DNA of 64,000 nt, taken from positions 6,776,000-6,839,999 of the forward strand of contig WMCF01000029.1 in NCBI GenBank assembly GCA_009792885.1, read 5' to 3'. Shown here one piece after another: positions 47,736-61,500 of this stretch. The notes beneath the pieces are model-generated. The model was given only the letters and a program-made list of their open reading frames with translations, was not told the DNA's origin and did no database searches. Both the position numbers and the translations under genes were made by a program. This stretch comes from Eremophila alpestris peregrina. Taxonomy: Eukaryota; Chordata; Aves; Passeriformes; Alaudidae. Position 1 is the first letter of the stretch; every line of letters starts with the position of its first letter.

Positions 47736-50424
47736 GATCTGGGGCCAAAAGAGAACAAAAATGGAGTTGAGACTCGGCCAAATGTACAGAGATCTTGGGG
47801 GTGGACAGGGACTCAAACTCAGCTAAGTTTTCTTATTTTTTTTTTAATTACTCTCTTGAACTTCCTTTAGTGCTGACCCCATTTCAGTTTAGGTCCCTTC
47901 CACCATAAGTGATACCTATTGTGAAGCATATGGGGATTGATCTTAATGTGTCTCATGAGCCAAAGCCTTCAGCTGAGACAAACTGAGGTTATCCATCACA
48001 GAGCTGCATGAAATAATGGGATACTTGGTCTGTCTTGAAGTTCATGTTCTCTTTCCCTGTTGAAGCCTTTAGGAAAAATTGGATGGGCTTTTTGAGTTAA
48101 AACTTCAACTGTAACTTTGAAAAGTTAAGTTTATGCTAAGCAGTTTTGAAAATTTCACCTCAGATTAGATTGCTTCTGAATGTGTTTCCAAAAAACCTGG
48201 GATAAGTTGTATTTTTGTCAGAAACCTTGTGATGGCTTTTGTTCCTGCTTACTGGTACGTGCCAAGGAAAAGGTCAAAATTGCCATTAGAAGGAACACCT
48301 GTGTGTCTTAAATCACTTTAAAAACTTAAATCAGCTGAGTAATGGGAACACTCCTGGGTTTGCTCATCTCTCCTTTTTGGGAATTCCAAAACAACCAGGA
48401 AAACAGACTGTTTTCTTTCTAGTATTTTGTTATCAGGCCAGCAGTAGGTCTGTTAATTTTAGGGCTTTTGTTACTGCAGATTAACCAGAACCAGAAACTG
48501 GCTTATCTTAGTTACTGTTTTGCTTACAACTGAGTTTTAGTGAAGCCCTTCACACTGAAAGTTTGAAACCAGGTTCTCTGTGAGTTAACAGGATAGGGAT
48601 TTTGGCCAACTGCATGGGTAGAAATTACCACTGATTCTGTTAACTACAGGAAAAAAGTATTGCTGTGGAAATAAAACCCTTCTTTTGCTTGGAAAAGCAT
48701 AGTTATACAGTGGATACAGTGAATCAAGGAACCTGCTTGTGGACTTCAGACTATTTGTAATCCAGCTTTTGCATTTTTTATCATGAATAATTACAATAAT
48801 TACATGTTTGCACTCCATATACTTGGGTTACAGCAGTATGCTTGTATTTCTGGATTTCTTAAAAGCTTTCTATTGGGGCTTGGCAAGCAAAAGTAACTTG
48901 AAAGAATCCCTCAAAAAGGTGACCATGGGGACTGATTTCAAGGGACAAAGCTATTGTAGCAAGGGTTTCTTCACCTAGATTTTGGTAACTCTTTGAAATC
49001 ACTCATGCTGTAACATTATGCTGAAAAATGTGATTTGACATTGATGAAATAAGCAGGGTTCTGGTTTGGATACACTTTGTACTTGCAGAAAGACCCCCAA
49101 TTAATGCTGGTTGCTATCAGATTGTACTGGACAGGTCATAGCACCTGTGGATGTTCTTCCCTGTGTTTTTGCAGTGTGTAGTTACTGTTTACAGGTTGAG
49201 CCTCACAACTCTGACAGCAGTTCTAAGAACTATAGAAGTATCAAGTATTTGTGCTGTGCCACAGAAATCTATTCTAAATCTATTATGTCTTGCTGAGTAG
49301 TATGTTAATTCCTTACAGCAATTTCTTTATAAGGGAGTGAGAAATACTGTCAGCAGTTTCCCCACAATAACCTGATAAAGCTTTAATATTACATGACACA
49401 GTTTTGGTTTATAGTACAGCTTTCAGCAAAACAAATTCTCATTAAAGTTTTGGGTTTTTTAAATAATTTTCAATTATCCTTTTATCGGTCACCAGCTGCA
49501 TAGCCCTTATTTGTACAACTTGTGATAATCACTTTTTACATACATTTAAGCTTAGTGAAAAAATGACTGATGGAACATACAAAAATGAAACCTACAGAAG
49601 TCACCCCAAGTTCTCCAGTGCTAAGTCAAATATTTGTTCTCTTAACTGCCTTGACTGGGTCTTTTTACAATGAAATGTTTTTTAGAAAAGCCCCACACAC
49701 AAAACCCTGACTTATTTTAGAAAAGTTCCAAAATACTTCCAGATTAGTAATGTCTTCAAGATGCCACCAGAATTGTGCAATTCCTGTGTTACATCAGCAG
49801 TTTAGCTGTGAATCTGTTACTCACCCCATGCTTACCTGATCTCTAAATCTAGTCTTAAAAGGAAATGCATAATAAAGCTGATGAAAGTGGCTCTGGATTT
49901 ACCAAGAGAGGGGAGAAGTTAAATTTTTTTAACTTGTATTTTAGAGGTGCATGACACAATTAAATCTAGTCATGCAGTAGCATTTGTACCAATGTATGTG
50001 AATGAAATACTTTTCATCATGTTACACCATTATCCAACACTGTAATGGCATCTACAAGTTCAACTACTGAATGTTTTGCATTTTAAAAGCCTTAATTGTT
50101 TATATTGTATTAATGTGTTTTTAAAGACTATAAGGAAATAACATTTTCCTTGTAAATTGTTAAAATAATTTTGAAAACAAATAATTTTCAGAGAAATCCA
50201 GTTCTGTATCTTAATACCCCTTTTTGTTTGTGTACCACAAAGCTGTTAAATTCTGTTACCTTTTAAATAGTGTCTCCTGTTTGCAGCCTCTCTCTAGTTC
50301 AAGGTCTTTACCCAACTGAGATTTATTTTGGTTAACAGTCTCCTGAAACTCATTGTATGTAAATAAATTTAAGTGAGCAAACTTAAATAAATATTTCATT
50401 TAGATATTTAAGTTCTTTCCTAAT

Positions 50425-50430
50425 AATAAA
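50425..50430 (+). terminator. MINDY2: Candidate distal polyadenylation signal for MINDY2
   Basis: This is the last of three AATAAA hexamers within 70 nt (50362, 50386, 50425), followed by GGTTGGATG. It would give a 3' UTR of about 8 kb. Confidence 0.35.
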
Positions 50431-51920
50431 GGTTGGATGATATACTTTAAAAAACCTAACAAACAATAACCCAACAAAAACCTCACTCTGGAAAAGAAAA
50501 GGATAGACTTCTGGTGCTCTGAAGCTTTTGATAAATTCAACGGTTTCTACAATTTCTTTTCAATCAGGTTTTTCCCCATTGTCTGTTTTAGTATTTGCAG
50601 TGAAATGGCTACACCTGCACAATCACATTTTTAATTTAATTAAACTTTAACTGTTGGAATGCACATCTAGACTTTCACAGGGAACCAAGCACATCCTGAG
50701 GTTTTTCTTTTGTACCTCTCTATAGCTTTGTCTTTTAAGGTTATAAACTTCTGAATTGCCCATTTGATCCATTAGCCACTATAAATTCATCTTACAGCAG
50801 GTAATTGTTTTGTGTGTGTTCTCACACCTGATAAAGCACAGACTGCAGCCAAATGCACAAGTATTTTGGAAAATGCACTGGGAACTTGTACCTTTTCTTG
50901 GAAACTTCTGCAGCAACACTCAGTAAATTGAAGTTCTTAAATTTTTTTGTTTCAAGAATTGAACAAGATGTATTAAATGTATCAAGGTAAGTGACACATT
51001 TGCTGAGACAGTGCATTTCTTTTGTTTAAACCTAAATATTTGTCAGATGTGAATATCCATATAGGATTAATTACAGACAATGCTGTTACACAGCAGGTTT
51101 CTCTCTCCTCCATATTTCCTCAGTCTGCTTACTCAAAACCAGTTTAGTTTAACTCATTCTCTGCTCTGCTCTAAATTTCCCTGGAACACTGCAGGTGCTC
51201 AGCAGTTCTTCCACACAACAAGCAGAAATCAGCATCTTACATTTTTTAAGGCATGAGGCAGTAACTTAAATCCTTCTTTCACAGGCAATCTGGATCAGTA
51301 AACACTTTCAGCTGTTATTCAAGGACTATTTCCAAAGCTCTTCTGTTCTGCAAGGACTCCCCTATTCATTTGGGTAACCATCCACCACCCAGCTTTTCCA
51401 AATGGGATTCATTTGCTTTTCTCCCTTGCTGACCAGCAGAGTTGTAACTATACCCTTTCCCTGGCTGGCTGATAAATGAGTCCTGCCCTGGCATTTCTCT
51501 TTGGGCCTGCTCCAGAAAGGTTTAACACAGACCCTTCCATGCTGACCCAAGCCAAAAGATGCAGCTTTTTCTCAAGGCCACATCAGTGAGCAGCTGCAGG
51601 AGTCCCCCAGGCAGGGTAAGCAGAGTTTGTGGTAGTCTGGTGTGAACCCCAGCTGTTTCAAACTGCCACAGAGCAAACTAAAATTACTTCTTTGGGCGTT
51701 GATTGAGTGTTTTGCTATTTTTTGGTTCTAATCTATCTTCCGTGAGCAAATGTGCTTCTAAGTTTTCAATTCAGTAACAGTGAAGGAGACAAGGAGATTT
51801 TATTTAGAACCTAATGGCACCCATGGTTTGATCTGCCATACCAACATGTCTGTTTAATTCTGCCTGCCTTCCCCAAAGACTGCTTTAAAGACTTACTAGA
51901 AGCTATACAGAATATGAAGG
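50431..51920. other. Convergent intergenic spacer between MINDY2 and SLTM
   Basis: About 1.5 kb between the last MINDY2 polyadenylation candidate and the SLTM candidate. No gene or known repeat was recognised. Confidence 0.5.
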
Positions 51921-52448
51921 TTTATTTCAAAAGAATACATTTGCAAGAATACACATAAATGCACTCAATGTAACAGTACCTTCTGCAAAAATAGGTTACA
52001 TAATACCCAGTAATGAAAGAACAGATCTTCTTTCTCTACAAATTAGAAAGCAGAGATAATAGCCTGGACAACCTTCAAAATGGAGGTTATTGTGGATGTT
52101 GTGAGAAGTAGCTAACTTTAAAGCATGACACCACAGAGCTAATGTTGGCAAATCAAACTACTAGCACACAGCTGCAAACTATTCTTTTATACAGAATTAA
52201 CAAATATTTTGGTTCCGATTTCTTTTTACACAGCTCTAGTGCCTCAGGGAAAATGCTTATCAAAGATACACAAAAACTATCCAAAATTACAACGTAACTA
52301 TTAAAATGCCTCCAAAATTGAGAGGAAAATAATCATGTTAAATTAAAAAAATTTAACCAGGATTTCCAGACAAGATTTCCTGTTCGTAATCAGAGAAAGT
52401 TTACAAGAGATTTCAATAAGTTATCTTGAAACCAAACAGCTGTAGATC
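51921..52448 (-). other. SLTM: Probable SLTM 3' UTR with polyadenylation signal
   Basis: From the SLTM stop codon leftward, the first clear minus-strand AATAAA is at 51926-51921, giving a 3' UTR of roughly 0.5 kb. A second AATAAA is at 51804-51799. Which one is used is not known. Confidence 0.55.
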
Positions 52449-52557
52449 TTAGAATCTTCGTGGAGGTCCACCTTTAAATGGCTTAAATCCTGAGCCACTT
52501 CCCCTCTGCATGGAATTGCCTGTGATCTGTACAACTCTATTAATGGGTGAAGAGTTA
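52449..52557 (-). CDS. SLTM: SLTM terminal coding exon, residues 675-710 and stop
   Basis: The exon encodes NSSPINRVVQITGNSMQRGS, GSGFKPFKGGPPRRF and TAA (52451-52449), the characteristic SLTM C-terminus. Confidence 0.96.
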
Positions 52558-55500
52558 CTGGAAACAGAAGTTTTAAAAAAAGTGTTATGATACATACCTA
52601 AACTGGTACACAGGTAATAACATTCTTACATCTCCCATCACTCAAAGTTTAAGTCTCAAAAGAGACTTGGAAACATGCAGGAAAAGAGACTTTGCCAGAA
52701 GTCCCTTCCCTGCTGGGCCACGCTGCCAGCAGCTGCACCCCTGGGGAGCCCTGTGCTGGCTGGGCAGGGAGGGCTGTGCAGCAGCCACAGACAGGGAGTC
52801 ACCCTGCTGCCACCCCCACTGCTGCACTGCCTGAGGACACCAAAGCTGCAGGGCTCAGTAGGGAATGGAGAGGAAAGAGTGGTTTCTGTACCTTGTGTGT
52901 GGAGCCATCATGCCCCCTCCTCCACGGCCATCTCCCATTCTCCGTGTGTCATGATAGCCACTTCCTTGAGAACTGGGTCCGTGCCATTCTTTCCTTGGTC
53001 CAGTTTCACGACTGTGCCGTTCTACCACGTGCCTGTCCTCGTTGTAGTGCTGGGGAGAAAGGGACAGTCAGGATTTCTCTCAAAGAAGGGGCTCTTTTAT
53101 CTACAGGAAACAGGCCTGGCAACAAAGGTAAGCTTACAGCTGACAGAATAAATGCAAGTCCAGCCCATTTTAAGATTTCAGTCTGTAGGCTGCTCACACA
53201 TGTTTACAATATTCCTGTTCATTCTAGGTAACAGAAACTTAGTTGCAATGACAAGTGTGTGGGTTTGCAGGCAGTGAAGTTCCACAAACTCTCACTTTAC
53301 TCCCAATTCTGCCCTGTTCTCATTATCACTGGCATAAAACTCAGGAAGAACATTAAGACTTTTTAAATGCTTTAGGATTTACCAGCAGGAGTGAGTTAAT
53401 CTGTAGCCTTGAAAGACAAGTCTTGCAGAAGGATTTTCACTCAGAATTACAAACTACAGTTACAAACTGCACTAAAAGTAGCAGGCAGCATATGGTTAAA
53501 ACCCTGAAAAGGTGACAACAAATTCTCAAAAGCTTAATCAGCTACCCTCTCAGGTATTGTTCTGATCATAAAGATGCCAAAGAATAGGTTAATTTTCCTG
53601 CAATTTCTTGGGTTACTAAAGAAGAACCTTTAACATACAGAAAACGACGTTGAAAACAGGCGGAGTGCTTGTGAATCATTTTGATGATGCTATGTGGTCA
53701 TTTTTCCATCATGAGTCTGCATTTTGCAGCCTGTCCTTCAGGCACACACACACAGGGAGGTGACTCACTTGTCCTCCACCTCTGTCTGCCATGACGCCCC
53801 GTTCTCCTTCCCTGCCTCCATAGGCGGAGGCGCTGCTGCGGCTGCCGGGAGGTGCTCCCCTCACATGGCCCGACACTTCCCTTCCCGACCGCTCCGGCCG
53901 CTCGCCTCTGTAAAAATTGCTTCCATCAAAATTGGGGTTTCAGTATTGTTGAATTGGTACCAAATCACAGCACATGTAAACAGCACAGATTCCTGTGGTT
54001 CCTAGCAACCTGCAGCTGACTTCTTACAAACATTCTTTTAGATCTATGTGCTTTTTAAATAATTAAAGCTCACATGCTACTCATTTACATCTGCATTCTA
54101 CACAAAAGCCTCCTCAACTCTGTGTTACTACTCATGATTAAGAACAGACTGCTGGGAGTCAGCATCCAGTTCTTAGATGAGATTTAGCATTTGATAACCT
54201 ACATACTTCTTCCAATGCTTCTCTTTAGGAGGGGAGGGTTTATTCTCTCTTTAGACACTAATTCTTGAGGAATTGCTACTGTGGATAAATTCTACACTAA
54301 TCAGTACTTTCAGTGGTTAGTCAGCACATTTACCTGCCATCCCGTTTGTCTGTGCTTATGCTTCCCTCACTCTTCCAGCTGGTTTGCCTGGGTGGGTTGG
54401 AGCCTGTGTCTCTGGGGTGTCGGCCGTGCGGTATTTCTGGTCTGTCGTGAATGATCACCGTTCTCCTTTCATCCCTGTCTCCTCGCACCTCCCGCCTGTC
54501 CGTGTCCCGCAGTTCACTTCTTGGCTGGGGTGGTTCATTCCTTCTGGACTCACTGAAGCTCTTGGGATATCTCTCAAACCCTGGCTCTTCTCTCCGTGCT
54601 GTTGGGCGAGTCTTTTTTGCCTCCCCTTGATTTACAAAACGATCTCGCCTAAATTGTTAAAGGAGGAAAGAGTCATTTGCTTGTTTCCCATTTTCACTTT
54701 CTCTGCACGTGTAAGCACAGGCATAAGGATACAAAATATCACTCATCTTTGTATTACTATATATGTGGAATAGAAATCAAAGAACCTTCCCACCCCAAAC
54801 TGTGTTTATTTCTACAACTGTAAGTTTGAGCTTGAGTTCTAACAGCCAGTTAAACATTGCCTTATGCATTCATTTGTTCCCATTTTGGTCAGTGTAATTT
54901 AAGCAACCACGGGGCTGCCTTCTTGCCCAGTATGAAACAGGGGGAATGCTAGATTTCTCAGAATTGTATTTACAATTCTAGTTCACTGCAACCTAAAAAC
55001 AGAATTCCAGAAGCTATAATCATGTGGTCTTAGCTTTACTAGTGGTTACTGGAGATGTTTAATGGAACCATGAAGTTGCGTTTAGAACCAGCATTTACTG
55101 CACAGTAAATTACACAGGTAATCCACTGGAACTTGTGACTAGATGTGAAAGAGGAAGGAATAATTGCAAAAATCCTTTTGAAAAGTCTCACAAAAAAGGT
55201 CACCAAGTAGCTAATTAAAGTCCTCAGAGAAAAGCAGATTATAATCCATGATAAAAGTGGCCAGTCCTGAAGACACAAGAAATGTCAGGACAGTACTGCA
55301 ATTCTATTACATCAGAGCTGTCTAAAGCATTTAGCACCATTCAGTTTTGAACAGTTAAGAGTGAAATCCACAGAGATGCTGGCATACAAACACCTGTTCC
55401 ATTCTCTAAACTAACTTACCTATCAAAAGAAGATGATGGAACAGAAGAACCTTCTGGATATCGGCCTCGTTCTCTGTGATCAAAGTCATTGAATCTGTTC

Positions 55501-58500
55501 TGCTGGCGGCTGTAATCTGAGCCATGGCCAAAACGTGCATCTGTATCAAGAGCCATCTTCTTACTCTCATTCCAGTAAGGATCATCTCTCCTGTAGCCAA
55601 AACAAAGGAACCCTCATCAGTCACATATAGCCAAATCAAGCCCTCATACGCAGAAAATTGTTCAGAGTCAGTTGTCTATTTTAGGAGATGCTCATTTTAC
55701 CTTTGGAAAGCCACTGACAAAGGTAGACTCTATAAAGAGTGGTGGACAAAATCATTTAAGATAACACCCAAAACTATCCATCCATTTAGCAGAAACAAGA
55801 ATTCTTAAAGTAGAAGCCAGAAGCTTCAACTATAAAGACAGAACAGCTTTTCTCAGCAAATGCTCTGAATTGTGGTTTTTTCACACAGTAAGAATTAATT
55901 CATGAGATGCTTCTCTAATTTCAAAGCTCCCTCCTCAGATAAGAGGTGTTTCATGTTTGTCATAAATTAACGTCAAACCAAACAAATACCAGAAATCCAG
56001 TTCTTCCGTGAAGACCTGCTTCAGGTACAAACGCATTTTCCAGTCTGATACAAGGCTCGTAGCTATTTCTTTGTATTATGTACTGCCAAAAACCAGTTTG
56101 AGCATTACCTGTGATCTACATCCCGAGGACGTTTCAAAGCGTTCCTCTTTTCCTGTTCATAGCGGAGCTGCTGCTGCTGCCGCCGCAGCTCCTCCCGCTC
56201 CCGCGCGATCCGCTCCGCTTCTTTTCGGCGCTCCTGCCATGAAGGGAAGCACAAACAGAGAGGTCTGTACTAGGGATACCCAGAGAACAGTCAGCAAGGA
56301 TACAGACTTCTCCCTTGACAGTTTTCTGCTGAAGGGTGTCTGATAAATTTCACCCTTGGGTAGCATCTAAGATGAAATAGCACAGGGAATTTTTCTCTAA
56401 AAAAAGTAGACAACAGATCTGGAGATGCTATTGGCTGTCACATAGAAATGTCTCCAGGTAATTTCTTGTATTACTGCTGTATTTATTGCCCAGAAACACT
56501 TCTTGAAGATTGCAGTGGCATTCTATAGGAAAAAACTAGTCAAATTGTGGGAGAGTGGTACAGACAAAGTGATCTGCTGTACTTCACATTTGGAGACTGA
56601 CTTGTATAGCTGCTACAGTAGCAAGCATTTTACATCAAATTACTCCCAAGCAAACAAGATGAAGATGCCCGTTGTTGTCCACTGTGGATTATGTAATCTT
56701 TGGCTGGGTTTTTTGAAAGAAAAAGGAGCGGGAAGAAGAGCAAAGAGCAAAATTCCCCGCAAGGGCAAACTGGGCCCTCCTCCAAGAAGCTGGTGCACAG
56801 TGCAGAGCACAGCTGTGCCCACCTGCTCAATGCGAACGCGCTCTCTCTCCAAGCGCTCCCGTTCCATCCTCTCCCTCTCCAGCTTCTGCCTCTCGATCTC
56901 GAGCCGCTCCCGCTCCCTCTGCAGGCACTCCTCCCGCTCGTGCATTATCCGGATCCGCTCTCGCTCGCGCCGCTCCCGCTCCGCTATTTCTCTGCGCCTG
57001 AGGAGAGACAAAAAGGGGTAGCAGAAATTCATCTGAAAAGTGTTGACATCCAAAACTAACATCACCTTAGGCATACACATTCAATAACTACTTCAGAGTA
57101 AGCTCTTCACAGAAGTCCTCACACCAGAAGTCTACTCCCTTTAGCCCCATGTAGCCAAAGTGGTTTTAGCTTATCTACAGAACCATTAGCAGACAACTGA
57201 TAGAAAAAGTTTTATCAAGAATTATTTCTTGATGTATTTTATTCTTAATTTGGATTTCTCATTTGTCATGTGGCATACAGTAACAACAGAATTCAGTAGC
57301 CAATAATACGATTGGATGTAAAAAATAAAAGCTATTTTAGCTCTTGTCCTCTTCAAGCTAACAAAAAATTTACTTAGGGTTTTCTGTCCAAAAAGACAGA
57401 CAGCCAGTCATGACCACTCTGAGTTGCACAGGTTAGTAGACTCATGTACAGATTCATTTTACTTTCTTCTTTTTACCTCCCATAATACAGCCTAGAGGAA
57501 GCATAAAGGCATTTTCTCCTTTAAGGTTTATGTTTGCTGGGAATTCCTTTGTTTAGGAATTGTTTCCCTTTGTTTAGGGAAACCCAGCTAACAACACAGC
57601 TCATTTAACTGCTATTCTCAAGCTTTTGGCCATATGAAAACAGCAGAACAGAACAGCGTAGGCATTTGGTCCTTCTGTTTAAAGGGTCAAGATTGTATTA
57701 TGCTTGATTTGTCATTTGGATATACAACATTCTCTATTTTAAAACAAACAAACAAATCCCAAACACTACTTTTGGCCCTGTCTCCTAGCCTACTCCTCAC
57801 CTTTCCAAAAAGAAAACTGGCATGCAGTGACACTTATGAGATACACCCCCCACTGTACCAAAATCTAAGCTGTGTGTGTATATATTTATATATTAAAAGA
57901 TTACACCAGAATTTTGGAGTTTGTTAATTCACATAAAGATACTGTTAGGTAGAGTCCCAGACTTTAACATCTGGTTAGAAGGCTTGACAGAATGCATTCT
58001 GATTAGATTTCTAAATATAGCACCTGATCAATTAATGTATAAAATAGCCTTTAGCAAAAAGTTGAATTACTACCTTCGCAGTTCAACAGCTCGTCGTATT
58101 CTTTCCAACCGAACCATGTGTTCTCGCAATCTCTGTTCCTTCATCTTTTCAAAAGGCAAGATATCCTTTCTACCCCTGTATTCCCTGAATTTCACTTTCT
58201 CTTGAATAATACGCTCTTTGTTCCTCAATATCTGTGGCTATAGATAGAGATTACAATGGTTATTTCAGAAGTCTCATTCATTTAGGGAGATTTCTGGATG
58301 CTACGTTCAAGTATCATTAATGACTTAGCAATCCCAAAGCATACAAAGCTTCTATCTAAGCTTAACAATTAGTGATAGGTTATTGACTCTCCAGTGTAAA
58401 TATCAACTGCAAGGTAGGATCAAATCAGGTAAGGGTTGCATCAAATCTATAGATACTTACTTTATCAAACCTTCCCCTTCTAACTGTCCTAGTGTGGCCT

Positions 58501-61500
58501 TGGTCTCCTTTTGTTTGGTCTAAAACTACAACTTGACCTGGGCTTTTACCACCTAGTGAAGGGGGGAAACAAAAAAAAAATAAAAGAAGGTTTAAAAATA
58601 CACACACAACTATCTCTATTTGCCTATTAGACATTCTCCTTAGTGAAATTTCTAAATCTCTGAAGTGAACTGGTACTGGTAGGAGAAGCACACCAGCACA
58701 CGCCTGTAATTAAATATTAGTATAAAGTATGGAAGTAATAAATGTGTTATGGGAGTCTAAGAAAGAACAAGTGTTTAATTGTCTGGTTTCCAGTAAGAGC
58801 AAGAACATGGCCCCAAGACAAGTCAGACACACAGATTCAACAGGAGGAAATATGGCTATATGGCATACTTATTCTTTTCTTTTCTTCAGTTTTTTTAGTG
58901 GATTCTTGATTAGGGCCACTTGTTCCATTATCATTCTTCTCATCTTTACCTTCTGTTTTCTTGGCTTCTTTACTTTCTTTTTTTTCAGATTTCTCTGATT
59001 TCTTTTCTTCTTTTTTGGTTGATGGAGTTCTTATTAGGAAAAAGAACACAAAAATCCAATGAGGGAAATTCAGCTTAGAGGATTTTCACAATTTCAGAAG
59101 ATGTGAAATTTCTTACTTGCTGGTTTTGTCACTTGATGCAGTCTTCTTATCTCCTATGCTCCTACTCGAACTAGATTTCTCATCACTTTCCTTCTTCAGT
59201 TCTTTTTTGGAGGGATCACCTTTCACCTATTGTTTTTTTTTTCAAAAGCAAAGAGGTTAATACAGATTCTTGTAAAGATGGTCTATTTTGGGAGAAGTCT
59301 CACATTATGAAACCTACTTTCTCCACAGAGATCTGCTGTCCGTGCAGCTCGGTGCGGTGCAGGTGTGCGATGCACCTGGCCACTTCTGTGCTAGAGGACA
59401 TGGTCACTATGCCATAGCACTTTGCCCCTGGGCTTCTTGCATTTGTGACCACCTTTGCACCAAGCACCTGTGCAAACAGCAAGAATTCAGGTTCTGAGAG
59501 AGACATTTCCACTAAGGAAGCTATGGTAGTCCAATAATTTTACCCTAGTATATCAGAAAACAGAACATATTCACCCCAGCAGCAACATAATTCCCACCCC
59601 ACTAGAAAGACTGACTGACACTCCCAAGTTCTCAAAAGCTTTGAGAACTTTATCCCAACTTGAACATCAAGGCATATTAATGCTTGCATCCTGTTTTGAC
59701 CAGTCACTTCCTCATGCCCATTATCTAAATGCTTCTCTTCAGTTATTGTCAGAATTCATTCACATAAACACCACTGAATTTGCTGGTTCATCTCTGACAG
59801 ATGAACCCCCACAAAAGAAGTCAGCAGCTGCCAATTAGTGGCAGGAAGGTATAAGCAGAATTATGTAGTAACTTAATAAGGGAGCCAATTCTTCAAAGTG
59901 TGGCACACCTAGCAAATGTGTCAGTTAAGCCATTTTAGCATTCAGCTCTGACACCTGCTTCCTGAGAGGCTACTAAGCTTTGTGTTCCTCCTCCTTGCTA
60001 GAATTTCTGTAGCCACTGGAGCCAGTCTTTTTGACACAGTCATGCTCTAAAGGCAAGTGTTTTCTCTTTGTAGCAGACTGTCATGGTACAGTCATTAAAT
60101 ACTTCCCAATCAATTTTAAAACTGGGAAGCTACATAAATGTAAGTACCAACCAGCTTTACAGTTAAAACAGCCAAATAACTGGAAGTTTCAACAAAATAC
60201 ATTCTCAGGTGTCTACACCTGTAAATGCATTAAATAAAAACACCTACTAATTTCATTAGAAAAATCAGATATGCCATAATCAATACACATACTTGATATT
60301 CACAGTGCACAGGTTCTAACTAGTTCCAAAGATACAATAATGCCATACCTGCACAGGCTTACACAAACACTACACATTCACATAGCTATCCTTTGGGAAA
60401 ATGAGCACCCTGGGTTTACAAAACTGTTTAGCTTTCAAGATTTCTGGATTGTTCTATGGAATTTGAATGTTTCAATTAACCAAAATCAGGAAAACAGACT
60501 TAATTTAAGCAGACTGTTAAAAAAAAATTAAATCATTGAAAGAGTCCCTAAAGGATCATACATTAAATGTCACATTTTTTTACCAATTCTTCCCATTCAT
60601 AACCCTTCAGAACACATTTTAAGAACAGTCCCCCAAAGCAGGATGTTCTATAAACACTATTTGTATTACAATTTTATCAGTTAGTACATTATCTTGCACT
60701 CATGGTTAAATGCAGTTGCTACAAAGGAACATAACCATCATTATTTTAAAAGCCAGTCCTGACCAGACTATTCAAGTATTTGTGAAATTTCTTTTGTACT
60801 TATCTTACCTCCACAGGGAGAAAAATTTCTTTTAAAATGAACATATGGTTCTTCCTGTAAGTATACACTCTTACTGCTGCGATATGGGGTTCTAGATTGC
60901 AGTAAAGGCCAAACATCTCCTCTCAAACCTTTCTTTAAATCAAGTATTACTCTATTTCTGTAACTGAATAGAGGAGGGGGAATAGACACACACCCCACCC
61001 ATGGTATCACAGCCCATGAAATACCTTTCCATATTTGCCAAAGAGATTTTTCAAGTCAGCAGCTTTTGTGTTGGAAGACAGTCCGCTAACCCACAGGTTC
61101 CTAGTTGAACTTCCACTGCTACCACTAACACTGCTCGTGCTTCCTGAAACAAGGTTCACAGAACAGCCAAAGCATTAAGGAGACAAAGGTACCACGAATA
61201 TTTAACTAAAGTGTTGCTGAAAAGAGAAACTTAGCCTGTTACCTCTAAGAAATTGTTTATCTGGTTACCTTTCTTGAAAAGAATTCTATAGAAAAAAAAC
61301 ATATATGCCGTAAGATTTCATTCATTTGACCATGTATTGAGACCAACAGCTTGACTAGCTTGTACCCAAAGGGCAGACAGAAAAATAATACAAATCTTAG
61401 TAAAAGGCATGCTTTACTCCTCATTTGGGTATGTACATTTAGCTTCAACAGCTGGCTCTTATCATTAGCTACCATCCATAAAAATGGGGTTTTTTGCACA

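Larger units (their letters stand above)
42423..50430 (+). other. MINDY2: Probable MINDY2 3' UTR (extent uncertain)
   Basis: No coding sequence is recognised here. Plus-strand AATAAA signals occur at 43626-43631, 44502-44507, 50362-50367, 50386-50391 and 50425-50430. The one at 44502 has a GT/T-rich stretch downstream and the one at 50425 has a G/T-rich stretch. ATTTA-type AU-rich strings lie near 44474-44492. Mammalian MINDY2 has a long 3' UTR as I recall, which favours a distal end, but the true end cannot be fixed by eye. Confidence 0.45.

Noticed and set aside
47174..47870. Open frames of about 190-200 codons spanning the N run
   Set aside because: Most of their length is unknown bases, so they have no evidential value.
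57541..57592. Near-direct repeat of CTTTGTTTAGG in an SLTM intron
   Set aside because: Short local duplication of a low-complexity motif, without wider structure.
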